Of a stretch of DNA of 32,202 nt, positions 18,161 to 25,969 are shown piece after piece; position 1 is the first letter of the stretch; every line of letters begins with the position of its first letter. Below the pieces are notes generated by a model. That model saw only the letters and a list, made by a program, of their open reading frames with translations, was not told the DNA's origin and made no database searches. This stretch comes from an uncultured Flavobacteriaceae bacterium. Its GTDB lineage: Bacteria; Bacteroidota; Bacteroidia; Flavobacteriales; Flavobacteriaceae. The stretch is taken from assembly GCA_937136755.1 (NCBI GenBank), contig CAKZOR010000082.1:1-32202 (forward strand), in the 5' to 3' direction. Both the position numbers and the translations under genes were made by a program.

Positions 18161-19552
18161 TTAAATATGAATAACTTCATCATAAGCAGCAGCAACTGCT
18201 TCCATCACAGCCTCACTCATCGTTGGGTGTGGGTGAATAGTTTTTAAAATTTCATGTCCAGTGGTTTCTAGTTTTCTAGCTACAACCGCTTCAGCAATCA
18301 TATCTGTTACACCAGCACCAATCATATGGCATCCCAACCACTCTCCGTATTTGGCGTCAAAAATAACTTTCACAAAACCTTCAGGAGTCCCTGAGGCAAC
18401 CGCTTTTCCAGAGGCTGTAAAGGGAAATTTACCCACTTTAATATCTAAACCTTTGTCTTTTGCTTGTTGTTCTGTAAGTCCTACAGAGGCAATTTCAGGG
18501 CTAGAATAAGTACAGCCAGGGATATTGCCGTAGTCTAAAGGATGCACCTCCATACCGGCTAATTTTTCAACACACAAAATACCTTCTGCAGAAGCTACGT
18601 GCGCCAAAGCAGGACCAGCAGTAATGTCTCCAATAGCATAGTATCCAGGAATATTAGTCTGATAAAAATCGTTCACTAAAACTTTGTCTCGGTCTGTGGC
18701 AATACCCACTTCTTCTAAACCAATGTTTTCAATATTGGTTTTAATACCCACTGCAGAGAGTACTATGTCTGCCTCCAAAATTTCTTCTCCTTTGGCCGTT
18801 TTTACCGTAACTACGACCCCTTTTCCAGCGGTGTCTACCTTAGTTACTTCAGAGGAAGTCATTACTTTAACTCCAGCTTTTTTGAAACTTTTTTCTAACT
18901 GAATAGATATGTCTTTATCTTCTACTGGAACAATATTTGGAAGGTATTCTACTACAGTCACGTCAGTTCCCATAGCATTGTAGAAATAAGCAAATTCAAT
19001 TCCTATGGCACCACTACCTACAACGATTAATTTTTTGGGTTGTTTCTCCAAAGTCATTGCCTGTCTGTACCCAATAATTTTTTTGCCATCTTGAGGTAGA
19101 CTAGGGAGTTCTCTAGACCTAGCACCTGTAGCTATAATTACATTGTTAGCCGTGTATTCACTGGCTTTTCCATTGGCATCTGTAACAGACAACTTTTTTC
19201 CAGGAAGTAATTTACCATATCCATTGATGACTTCAATTTTATTCTTTTTAAGTAAGAACTGTACCCCTTTACTCATGGTTCCGGCTACATTTCTACTTCT
19301 TTTCACAACAGCATCAAAATCCTTATCTACCCCTGCAGCTTTTAGACCGTAATCTTCTGCATGTTGAAGGTATTCAAAAACCTGAGCAGATTTAATTAAG
19401 GCCTTTGTAGGAATACAACCCCAGTTAAGGCATACCCCTCCCAGACTTTCTTTTTCTACAATAGCAGTTTTAAATCCTAATTGAGAAGCTCTAATGGCGG
19501 TAACATAACCTCCAGGTCCACTTCCTAAAACAATAACATCAAAATGACTCAT
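18161..19552 (-). CDS. lpdA: Dihydrolipoyl dehydrogenase (E3)
   Basis: It reoxidises dihydrolipoamide in the pyruvate and 2-oxoglutarate dehydrogenase complexes and the glycine cleavage system, passing electrons to NAD via FAD. The 463-residue protein has the FAD-binding GSGPGGY (10-16), the redox-active pair C41/C46 in GGVCLNWGCIPTK, an NAD-binding VGSGAIGIEFA, the second FAD motif YAIGDI, and the C-terminal His-Glu region HPHPTMSEA, which completes the active site across the dimer. The gene has its own promoter and stands apart from E1/E2 genes here. Confidence 0.96.
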   Translation of the reverse strand: MSHFDVIVLGSGPGGYVTAIRASQLGFKTAIVEKESLGGVCLNWGCIPTKALIKSAQVFEYLQHAEDYGLKAAGVDKDFDAVVKRSRNVAGTMSKGVQFLLKKNKIEVINGYGKLLPGKKLSVTDANGKASEYTANNVIIATGARSRELPSLPQDGKKIIGYRQAMTLEKQPKKLIVVGSGAIGIEFAYFYNAMGTDVTVVEYLPNIVPVEDKDISIQLEKSFKKAGVKVMTSSEVTKVDTAGKGVVVTVKTAKGEEILEADIVLSAVGIKTNIENIGLEEVGIATDRDKVLVNDFYQTNIPGYYAIGDITAGPALAHVASAEGILCVEKLAGMEVHPLDYGNIPGCTYSSPEIASVGLTEQQAKDKGLDIKVGKFPFTASGKAVASGTPEGFVKVIFDAKYGEWLGCHMIGAGVTDMIAEAVVARKLETTGHEILKTIHPHPTMSEAVMEAVAAAYDEVIHI

Positions 19553-19583
19553 GATAATGATTTTGGTAAAAATTTATAGCGCC

Positions 19584-19591
19584 CAAAGTTA
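19584..19591 (-). promoter_or_regulatory. -7 promoter box of lpdA
   Basis: Read on the minus strand this is TAACTTTG, an exact TAnnTTTG match. The expected start near 19580 gives a leader of about 28 bases to the lpdA ATG at 19552. Confidence 0.55.
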
Positions 19592-19617
19592 CAAAACCAA
19601 TCTGAAAGCTTCTACCC

Positions 19618-20031
19618 TTATTTTGTTGTTTTTTCAGGAACAAAAACTAAGCAAACAGAATTAATGCAGTATCGTTCACCGGTAGTGTCTACAGGGCCGT
19701 CTTCAAAAACATGTCCCAAATGCGAATTACATGCTGCACAGCGGGTCTCTACGCGCCGCATACCATGACTGTGATCTTCAATGTACAGAACAGCTCCTGG
19801 AATAGCGGTGTCAAAGGCAGGCCATCCGCAACCACTATTGTATTTGTGGGCACTTTCGAAAAGTGGTGTGTTACAAGCTGCACAGTGGTAATTTCCTTTT
19901 TCAAAGTGTTTGTCAAATACGCCACTGTAAGGGAATTCAGTACCGTTCTGTCTTAATACTTTATAGGCTTCTGGAGAAAGCTTTGTTTTGTAATGATCTT
20001 CGGATTGCTCTTTTGGGAATCTTACACTCAT
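19618..20031 (-). CDS. msrB: Peptide-methionine (R)-S-oxide reductase MsrB, cytosolic
   Basis: It reduces methionine-R-sulfoxide in proteins back to methionine. The 137-residue protein has no signal peptide. The structural zinc is held by C50, C53, C98 and C101 (two CAAC pairs). The catalytic Cys is C122 in GERYCINS, and C68 in GCGWPAFD is at the usual resolving-Cys position, so a thioredoxin-dependent mechanism is expected. An extra Cys (C127) stands five residues after the catalytic one. The gene starts one base after the stop of a second, exported MsrB, so the two should be translated from one mRNA. Confidence 0.93.
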   Translation of the reverse strand: MSVRFPKEQSEDHYKTKLSPEAYKVLRQNGTEFPYSGVFDKHFEKGNYHCAACNTPLFESAHKYNSGCGWPAFDTAIPGAVLYIEDHSHGMRRVETRCAACNSHLGHVFEDGPVDTTGERYCINSVCLVFVPEKTTK

Positions 20032-20032
20032 A

Positions 20033-20503
20033 TTATTTTGTGTCAGGAATAAATGCTAAGGCAGCACCATTAATACAATGTCTTAAACCTGTAGTATTTT
20101 TAGGTCCATCCGTAAATACATGACCCAAGTGACCACCACATTTTAAGCAGTATTCTTCAGACCTGGCATAACCTGCTTTATAATCTACTCCATAACCCAC
20201 ATTGCCTTTTATCTCTCTGTCAAAAGAAGGCCATCCTGTGCCTGAATCAAATTTATGCTCACTTTTAAATAGGGGTGTCTTACACGCTTTACACACATAG
20301 GTGCCTTTTTGTTTTATTTTTAACAAAGGGCTTGTGAAGGGTCTCTCTGTTCCCTGTTCTCTGAGTATGTAAAATTCTAAGTCAGATAAAGTAGCTTTCC
20401 ATTCTTGGGCTGTTTTAATCACATCGTATTGATTTACAGCACGTTGGGCGTAAAAAGAATAACTTGTCAAAAGAAACAATCCTGCTAATAAAGTATTTTT
20501 CAT
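20033..20503 (-). CDS. msrB: Exported MsrB without resolving cysteine
   Basis: A second methionine-R-sulfoxide reductase, 156 residues, with a signal peptide (MKNTLLAGLFLLTSYSFYAQ) predicting a periplasmic enzyme. Zinc ligands C71, C74, C119 and C122 and the catalytic C143 (LRHCINGAAL) are present. The position equivalent to the resolving Cys is Thr (T89 in GTGWPSFD), and the five cysteines named are the only ones in the protein. The sulfenic acid must therefore be reduced directly by an external donor. It probably repairs oxidised envelope proteins. It is the first gene of a two-gene unit with the cytosolic msrB. Confidence 0.9.
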   Translation of the reverse strand: MKNTLLAGLFLLTSYSFYAQRAVNQYDVIKTAQEWKATLSDLEFYILREQGTERPFTSPLLKIKQKGTYVCKACKTPLFKSEHKFDSGTGWPSFDREIKGNVGYGVDYKAGYARSEEYCLKCGGHLGHVFTDGPKNTTGLRHCINGAALAFIPDTK

Positions 20504-20535
20504 TTTTTTATTTTAAAGGTAATAAAAAATAGCGT

Positions 20536-21069
20536 CTATTCTTTGTTCAGGACCCTAATCAGGTTAGTGTCATTCGTGCCTATATACTGAGATACTTCTT
20601 GATAATTCATAGTGTTTAAATTGGGATCTAGGGCAAATTCAGCAGGCATAACAACCACCCTGAAGATTTGATTTTGCGTAAAAATTGCTGCGGCATTGTT
20701 TAGATTAAAATTCCCTTGAAGTAATAAGTTAACATCTGAAAAAGTATGGTTAAAGGTGTATTGCAAAAGCCCCTGATCGGTGAAAAATGACTGGGGTAGG
20801 GGTGTCCAAACATCCGTGTTAGTTCCATTTGAAACAATAGTTTCTTCTAAAAGATATACCAATACAGCGTCTGATTCATAGACCCTTACTTGGTTTGGAA
20901 AAACAAACAAATGGCTGTAGTTGTTATTGGCACTAAATGAAGCTTGGAATTCCATGGTCTGACCAAGTAGGGTATTTCCATCTAAACCTGGGGGTCCTTC
21001 TGGACCATCACAAGCTGTTGTAAATACACTTAACATTATAAAGGCTAATAAAGTTGTTAGCTGTCTCAT
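20536..21069 (-). CDS. Small lipoprotein with a short collagen-like stub
   Basis: A 177-residue protein I cannot assign to a named function. The N-terminus is a lipoprotein signal peptide with Cys20 (VFTTAC), followed at once by DGPEGPPGLDG, about three collagen-like Gly-X-Y triplets. The remainder is a beta-rich domain with many Asn, Thr and aromatic residues and no cysteines, suggesting an extracytoplasmic beta-sandwich. Similar lipoproteins with this stub are frequent in flavobacteria. It lies 33 bases upstream of the msrB pair in the same direction and could share their transcript. Confidence 0.65.
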   Translation of the reverse strand: MRQLTTLLAFIMLSVFTTACDGPEGPPGLDGNTLLGQTMEFQASFSANNNYSHLFVFPNQVRVYESDAVLVYLLEETIVSNGTNTDVWTPLPQSFFTDQGLLQYTFNHTFSDVNLLLQGNFNLNNAAAIFTQNQIFRVVVMPAEFALDPNLNTMNYQEVSQYIGTNDTNLIRVLNKE

Positions 21070-21147
21070 ATCAAAATCATTTTAGTTCATAAGCCATATT
21101 TCAAAAAGAGTGCCAAGTTTACAAATAGCAGAAATTTTAAGGTCTTT

Positions 21148-21177
21148 TTTGTGACTGTGGCTATAATTGTATATTAG
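21148..21177 (+). promoter_or_regulatory. Possible promoter of the UMF1 transporter gene
   Basis: TTTG at 21148-21151 is followed after 18 bases by TATATTAG at 21170-21177, one mismatch from TAnnTTTG. Transcription from here would begin near 21181 and include the 22-bp repeat array in a leader of about 147 bases. Confidence 0.3.
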
Positions 21178-21191
21178 CAAAGTCCAAGTAA

Positions 21192-21279
21192 TGTACAAAT
21201 GATACTCAAGTGACACATAAAAGCTGCTCAGGTGATTCATAAAAACTGCTCAGATGATGTATAAATGATACTCGAGTAA
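21192..21279 (+). repeat. Four imperfect 22-bp tandem repeats
   Basis: Units run 21192-21213, 21214-21235, 21236-21257 and 21258-21279 without gaps. Each ends in a variant of CTCaggTGA; outer units share aAATGATACTC and inner units share CATAAAArCTGCTCAG. The fourth holds the perfect palindrome ACTCGAGT. They lie in the intergenic space before the UMF1 transporter. Confidence 0.8.
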
Positions 21280-21280
21280 A

Positions 21281-21297
21281 TTTTAAGCCACTTAAAA
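21281..21297. repeat. Small perfect inverted repeat TTTTAAG-CCA-CTTAAAA
   Basis: Seven-base arms around a three-base centre, starting two bases after the 22-bp repeat array and 31 bases before the UMF1 transporter ATG. It could be an operator or a weak hairpin; there is no T-run, so it is not a terminator. Confidence 0.5.
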
Positions 21298-21327
21298 ACA
21301 ACCAACTTCAAATTAACCTCATCGAAA

Positions 21328-22638
21328 ATGAAAGCCATAGCTGAAAAAGGAAGTAAAAAAATATTGTTTGCATGGGCTTTTTATGACTGGGCCAATTCTG
21401 TGTATAGCCTAGTCATTTCTTCTGCGATTTTCCCCATTTTTTACGGGGCGCTATTTCGTATGGAAGGGATTGAAAAAGTATTGGTTTTTGGGGTAGAAAT
21501 TGCGCGAGCTCCTTTGATTAGTTATGTTACTTCAGCCGCATTTTTATTCATAGCCCTCTTAACGCCAATCCTTTCAGGAATTGCAGATTACCTAGGGAAT
21601 AAAAAAGTTTTTTTACAGTTTTTTTGTTATCTAGGAGGACTTTCATGCATCGGTTTGTATTGGTTTTCTCTAGAACATATTTACACCTCATTATTGCTCT
21701 ACTTTGTGGGACTGGTGGGGTTTTGGGTAAGTTTTGCTTTTAATAACTCTTATCTTCCAGATATTGCTTTTCCCGAACAGCATGACAGCATTAGTGCCAA
21801 AGGCTTTTCATTGGGTTATATAGGGAGTGTGATTCTTTTGCTGTTTAATTTGGCTATGGTCATGCAACCTGCCCTTTTTGGTATTGAAGACCTTCCTGAA
21901 TCTCCTGCAGCTATTACAGCTATGAAATACTCCTTTGTGACTGTGGGAATTTGGTGGATGATTTTCAGTCAATACAGTTTTTATTATATGCCAAAGGGGA
22001 ACAAGAAAGACGGTCCTGCGGTAAACTTACTTTTTAATGGATTCAAGGAGCTTAAAATGGTCTGGAATCAATTGGGATCCCAGCCATTGTTAAAAAAATA
22101 TTTGCTCGCTTTTTTTGTGTATAGTATGGCAGTTCAAACGGTTATGCTTATTGCAGCTTATTTCGGAGAAGAGGAGATTGCTTGGGGATCCGACGATCAA
22201 AGAACCATAGGCTTAATTAGCAGTATTCTCCTGATTCAATTGGTTGCTATTATAGGGGCAACCCTCACTGCAAAAGCTTCAGAGAAATTTGGAAATATCC
22301 CTACGCTGATAGTGGTCAATGCCCTTTGGCTCATGATTTGCGTTTATGCCTATTTTGTGGTTTCTCCCACCGAATTCTATATAGCCGCAGGATTGGTCGG
22401 TATGGTGATGGGAGGGATTCAGGCGCTCTCTAGATCTACCTACGCCAAACTTATGCCAGAAACCCAAGACACCACCTCTTTCTTTAGTTTCTACGACGTA
22501 GCAGAAAAGATAGGTATTGTCTTGGGTACTTTTATTTATGGGGCACTTGCACAAGGAAGTGGCGACCTTAGAAATGGCATTATTATGTTTGGTGTTTTTT
22601 TCCTAGTAGGTGGGTTATTACTCCGAAGGGTCAAATAA
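21328..22638 (+). CDS. UMF1-family MFS transporter
   Basis: A 436-residue inner-membrane transporter of the Atg22/UMF1 branch of the major facilitator superfamily. The branch signature AFYDWANSVYSLVISSAIFPIFY is close to the N-terminus, and the later SRSTYAKLMPE and FYDVAEKIGIVLGTF segments are also typical. About 11-12 hydrophobic helices can be counted, with a central cytosolic loop near 215-250. Eukaryotic Atg22 exports amino acids from the vacuole; bacterial substrates are unknown. The upstream region holds a tandem repeat array that may control it. The gene ends three bases from the convergent DUF2807 gene, with no terminator between. Confidence 0.87.
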   Translation: MKAIAEKGSKKILFAWAFYDWANSVYSLVISSAIFPIFYGALFRMEGIEKVLVFGVEIARAPLISYVTSAAFLFIALLTPILSGIADYLGNKKVFLQFFCYLGGLSCIGLYWFSLEHIYTSLLLYFVGLVGFWVSFAFNNSYLPDIAFPEQHDSISAKGFSLGYIGSVILLLFNLAMVMQPALFGIEDLPESPAAITAMKYSFVTVGIWWMIFSQYSFYYMPKGNKKDGPAVNLLFNGFKELKMVWNQLGSQPLLKKYLLAFFVYSMAVQTVMLIAAYFGEEEIAWGSDDQRTIGLISSILLIQLVAIIGATLTAKASEKFGNIPTLIVVNALWLMICVYAYFVVSPTEFYIAAGLVGMVMGGIQALSRSTYAKLMPETQDTTSFFSFYDVAEKIGIVLGTFIYGALAQGSGDLRNGIIMFGVFFLVGGLLLRRVK

Positions 22639-22641
22639 GAT

Positions 22642-23364
22642 TTAATTGCCAGTGACGTCTCCTGAACCAGACACTTTTGATGCTACTTTTTTAGGATTTC
22701 CCTTGTATTGAATATCACCAGAGCCAGATACTTTGGCATTTAAAGTGCCTTTTACAGTCAGTGTAACATCTGCAGATCCAGATACGGTTACTGTAGCGTC
22801 TTGTGCAACTACACCATAAGCATTTACATCTCCAGAGCCAGAAACTTTTACACTTAAGTCTTCTGCGCTTCCAGAAAGGTCAATATCTCCGGATCCAGAT
22901 ACTTGTATGTATAAATTTGTTGCTTCTATGGATAATGAAATATCACCAGAGCCAGATACCGCAGCGTTAAAATCTGTTGCCTTTAAAGTGGTCTGTGTGC
23001 TAATATCTCCAGAGCCTGATAATTTAACTCCGGCAATTTCATTGACAGGCACCTCTATAGTGATGGTTTTATTCCATGAACTACTCAGGTTTATATTGTC
23101 TTTTACTTTTAAAATGAGCACATTGTTTTTAACATACACTTCAATGTACTCTAAGAGGTTTTCTTCTCCTTTTAGTGTAATATCTCCCTCTTCACCTCTG
23201 ACCAATTGAACGTCAAAGGATCCTGCGACAGAAACTTTGTCATAGTTGGCCGTTTGTCTTGTTTGTGTAATGGTGTTGCCATTTCCTTTAATTCTCTTCC
23301 ACCACTGTGCATGCGCAGAGGTTCCAAGTAAAATCATTGCGATTAATAAGATGCTTTTTTTCAT
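22642..23364 (-). CDS. Exported head-GIN (DUF2807) protein with SGSGD repeats
   Basis: A 240-residue exported protein with signal peptide (MKKSILLIAMILLGTSAHAQ). The DUF2807 domain runs from about residue 30 to the end. Its C-terminal half contains seven copies of SGSGD or SGSAD starting at residues 116, 137, 156, 175, 195, 213 and 232, a period of 18-21 residues that fits one turn per repeat of a beta-solenoid. The family is called putative auto-transporter adhesin, but no function is proven. ATG 23364 is chosen because it starts the signal peptide; an open frame extends 15 codons upstream. It lies 105 bases downstream of the DYG-repeat gene. Confidence 0.85.
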   Translation of the reverse strand: MKKSILLIAMILLGTSAHAQWWKRIKGNGNTITQTRQTANYDKVSVAGSFDVQLVRGEEGDITLKGEENLLEYIEVYVKNNVLILKVKDNINLSSSWNKTITIEVPVNEIAGVKLSGSGDISTQTTLKATDFNAAVSGSGDISLSIEATNLYIQVSGSGDIDLSGSAEDLSVKVSGSGDVNAYGVVAQDATVTVSGSADVTLTVKGTLNAKVSGSGDIQYKGNPKKVASKVSGSGDVTGN

Positions 23365-23469
23365 AATTAATAGGTTTAAAATGTGGGTTGTCTTGTTGAA
23401 ATGAATCAAAAGACCATTGTTTTAAGGGTATTATTGATATGTATTGTTGTGGCTTACTTTGTGAAATAC

Positions 23470-24573
23470 TTATTTTCTAGTAAAGCTCAAACCGCCGTAT
23501 TTACTCAATATTTGAATGTGATTTTTGCTGTTTGGATTTTTGTAATAACCTTTGTAATAACGCTCACTAGATTTTTCTTTAGAGATAGACATCTCAAAAG
23601 CATCTGTGCCACTAACTCCTGCGTATTTGGTTTCAATTTCAAAAGTGAAATTATAATCCATATGGTATCCAATTTTTACGCCAGTGTAATCAGAACTGAT
23701 ATTTAGGCTTCCCGCGTCTGCAGCCATTTCTGCAATTTTTACACTTCCATAATCTACATCTATAGTCACATTTCCATGAAGGACACCAAGTTTGATACTA
23801 AAATAGTCGCCTACTCCATTTACATCATTGGCTTCTTCTACTTCTATACTTCCGTAATCTGCGTCATAACTTAAATTGTCCATCTGATCAATACTTATGG
23901 AGGAATAGTCTGAATTGATATTTAAATCGCCCGCTTTCTCAATAGTCATTCCTGAGTAATCTGCTTCTATATAGGCTTTCTTCACATAGGTAATAGTAGA
24001 TTTGGAGGTGTAGTCAAAGTTGAGATCGTTTCTGTCGCCATTTAATGCGCCAATTTCTAGCCTTCCATAGTCACAATTAATTTTAGTATCTCCATTGATT
24101 TGATCAATGATAATACTTCCGTAATCATTCTCTAAATCTACGCTGTTAGAAATAGGCATTTTTATGTTGTAGTGTACAGAGAGGTTTACATTGTTATTCC
24201 CCCAATTCCAACTCCAACCACTTCTTTTGTTGTTAAAAATTGTTTTGGCAGAAACCATACTGCTGCTAGACATAAAGTCTATATCTACCCCTTCGATCTT
24301 TTCAATTACACGGTCTTCATCGCTACCCTCTGCTTTAATAGTAATGATCATTTCAATCCTATTCTCGTTCCAACTACTAATGGTTAGATTGCCATAGGCG
24401 TTGTCAATTTTCATGAGTGCGTCTGCATTGACCTTAAAGTTTTTCTTAACCACCCTTTCTTTTTCATATCTGAAAGGGTTTTTTTCGTGAACCTCAGGTT
24501 TGTTGGCCCACATTAATGCAGGGAAAATTAAAGTGATTAAAAGTATTCTAATAGTTTTTTTAAAGGTCTCCAT
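23470..24573 (-). CDS. Exported DUF4097-like repeat protein (DYG/DYS repeats)
   Basis: A 367-residue exported protein; the N-terminal hydrophobic stretch 8-23 is a signal peptide. Residues 140-300 hold nine copies of a short unit with a conserved Asp-Tyr followed by Gly, Ser, Thr or Phe: the Asp residues are at 150, 168, 187, 205, 222, 239, 256, 274 and 295, a period of 17-21. Between them beta-strand patterns alternate, as expected for a beta-solenoid of the DUF4097 adhesin type. Its start overlaps the end of the anti-sigma gene by 14 bases, so it belongs to the sigma/anti-sigma operon and may be a surface protein or part of the sensing module. Confidence 0.8.
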   Translation of the reverse strand: METFKKTIRILLITLIFPALMWANKPEVHEKNPFRYEKERVVKKNFKVNADALMKIDNAYGNLTISSWNENRIEMIITIKAEGSDEDRVIEKIEGVDIDFMSSSSMVSAKTIFNNKRSGWSWNWGNNNVNLSVHYNIKMPISNSVDLENDYGSIIIDQINGDTKINCDYGRLEIGALNGDRNDLNFDYTSKSTITYVKKAYIEADYSGMTIEKAGDLNINSDYSSISIDQMDNLSYDADYGSIEVEEANDVNGVGDYFSIKLGVLHGNVTIDVDYGSVKIAEMAADAGSLNISSDYTGVKIGYHMDYNFTFEIETKYAGVSGTDAFEMSISKEKSSERYYKGYYKNPNSKNHIQILSKYGGLSFTRK

Positions 24574-25192
24574 CTGTGTGTTCGTTTATAGCGTTAATGG
24601 TGTTTATTTGGTGCATAACTTCTTCTAATAATTCTATTCTTGTGGTGTAATTTTGTACCATGGCCTGAAGGATTAATTTGGTATTTCCTCCATTGATCAT
24701 GGCGACTTCCATTTCTTTAAAGCGGGCGTCTAATTTTGAAATTTCCTTAAATGCTTTGTCTATATGAGCTTTAGTAAGCGGGCTGCTCTGTTGTTCAATT
24801 TCTTTAACGGCATTGGCAATTAAGCCAGGATAGTAGTCATTTATAGCTGCTGCTTCTGGAGCAAAGGAGGCAATTTTTGTTTGGGTAGCCTGACTTTGCA
24901 CCCCCCATTGAAATACCCCAAATAAAATGGCTACACTAGCAGCTACACTCAAAAATCGTTGGGTGTTTTTTCGCCAAACTAATTTAAGGGCCGTCTTTGG
25001 AGGCGTATTTTTTAAAGTAGTTTTTTCATGGAGATCTTGTGCGGTTTGTGCAGGGTTCATTTTAGTTTCTGCTTGCACTAAAGAAGCCTCAGAAAGTTTT
25101 TTTAAAAAACGGTTTTCATGGCCTTCAAGCGGTTCTTTGCTTTGAAGAGCCTTTGGTGCCAATACTATAATTTGTTTTATAACTTCTTCCAT
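24560..25192 (-). CDS. Probable membrane-anchored anti-sigma factor
   Basis: A 210-residue single-pass membrane protein. The N-terminal cytosolic part includes PLEGHENRFLKKL (21-33), a segment that often opens proteins encoded behind ECF sigma factors in flavobacteria. One membrane helix is at about 79-98 (RFLSVAASVAILFGVFQWGV), and the rest should be periplasmic and helical. No anti-sigma zinc-finger HxxxCxxC is visible. Assignment rests mainly on topology and position: it overlaps the sigma gene by 16 bases upstream and the DYG-repeat gene by 14 bases downstream. It could instead be a periplasmic structural protein. Confidence 0.6.
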   Translation of the reverse strand: MEEVIKQIIVLAPKALQSKEPLEGHENRFLKKLSEASLVQAETKMNPAQTAQDLHEKTTLKNTPPKTALKLVWRKNTQRFLSVAASVAILFGVFQWGVQSQATQTKIASFAPEAAAINDYYPGLIANAVKEIEQQSSPLTKAHIDKAFKEISKLDARFKEMEVAMINGGNTKLILQAMVQNYTTRIELLEEVMHQINTINAINEHTDGDL

Positions 25193-25749
25193 AATGGATG
25201 TGTTTCTAATTGGTTTCTCAGTTGTTGTTTTGCCCTAGAAAAGGTGGTCCTACAATTGCTGCTACTGATGCCTAATAGTTCAGAGACTTCTTTATGGGTT
25301 AAACCTTCTATGAGGTGTAAGGTCAGTGAAATGCGATAGTTTTCCTTTAAACGGGCTATGGTTTCTAAGACCAAAGCTGCTTTTTTTTCGTTGTTTGTCT
25401 GGTGAGTGGCATCGGCCAAAGGCCCAGAAATGGTATAAATCTCTTCTACTAAACCAATAGTGTCTTGTTTTTTTTGTTTTCTAAAAGCGACAATCGCTTT
25501 GTTAATGACAATTTTCTTTAACCAAGCGCCAAAGGTGACTTGACCGCTAAACTGATCTAGTTTTTTAAAAGCACTCATAAAAGCTTCTTGCATGACGTCT
25601 TCTGCTTCATGCGTTTCTTTAACAATACGCCAAGCCACGTTGTACATGGCTCTATGGTACTGCTTGTAAAGCGCAAATTGTGCTTTGGCGTCTCCATGAA
25701 GACAGTCTTTAATCAGGGGCGTAATATGTGTGGGCTCTTTTAGGCTCAA
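25177..25749 (-). CDS. ECF RNA polymerase sigma factor
   Basis: A 190-residue sigma factor of the ECF group. Region 2 spans about 30-95 (YNVAWRIVKETHEAEDVMQEAF, then FGAWLKKIVINKAIVAFRKQ) and region 4 about 130-185 with the helix-turn-helix THKEVSELLGISSSNCRTTFS. The start is assigned to TTG 25749, since the frame remains open upstream but offers no ATG or GTG in a sensible place. Overlaps with the next gene by 16 bases imply coupled translation with the putative anti-sigma factor. The controlled regulon is not known, but may include the two repeat proteins downstream. Confidence 0.88.
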   Translation of the reverse strand: MSLKEPTHITPLIKDCLHGDAKAQFALYKQYHRAMYNVAWRIVKETHEAEDVMQEAFMSAFKKLDQFSGQVTFGAWLKKIVINKAIVAFRKQKKQDTIGLVEEIYTISGPLADATHQTNNEKKAALVLETIARLKENYRISLTLHLIEGLTHKEVSELLGISSSNCRTTFSRAKQQLRNQLETHPLWKKL

Positions 25750-25969
25750 AAAACAAGCGTATTTAATAGTATAGATACAAGTTAGACAGAAATGTTACAG
25801 TTTCAAATCAATTATTGAAACAATGGCATGGGAATTGTCTATATGGGTAGAGATAAAAGTGATTAAATTCCTGTATTCAGGGCCTTTTAGTCGTTTTTAA
25901 ATACAAAAAAATAATTATTAAAACCGAAACAGGTGTTGTTGAATGACATTATGACGGATATATAAGACT

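Noticed and set aside
21192..21279. 22-bp repeats as a small CRISPR array
   Set aside because: The units are contiguous with no variable spacers, and no cas genes occur in the window.
23383..23706. Plus-strand open frame of 107 codons with a hydrophobic N-terminus
   Set aside because: It runs antisense to the end of the DYG-repeat gene, its hydrophobicity follows from the AT-rich intergenic sequence and complementary codons, and it lacks a promoter box. The minus-strand gene has clear repeats and a signal peptide.
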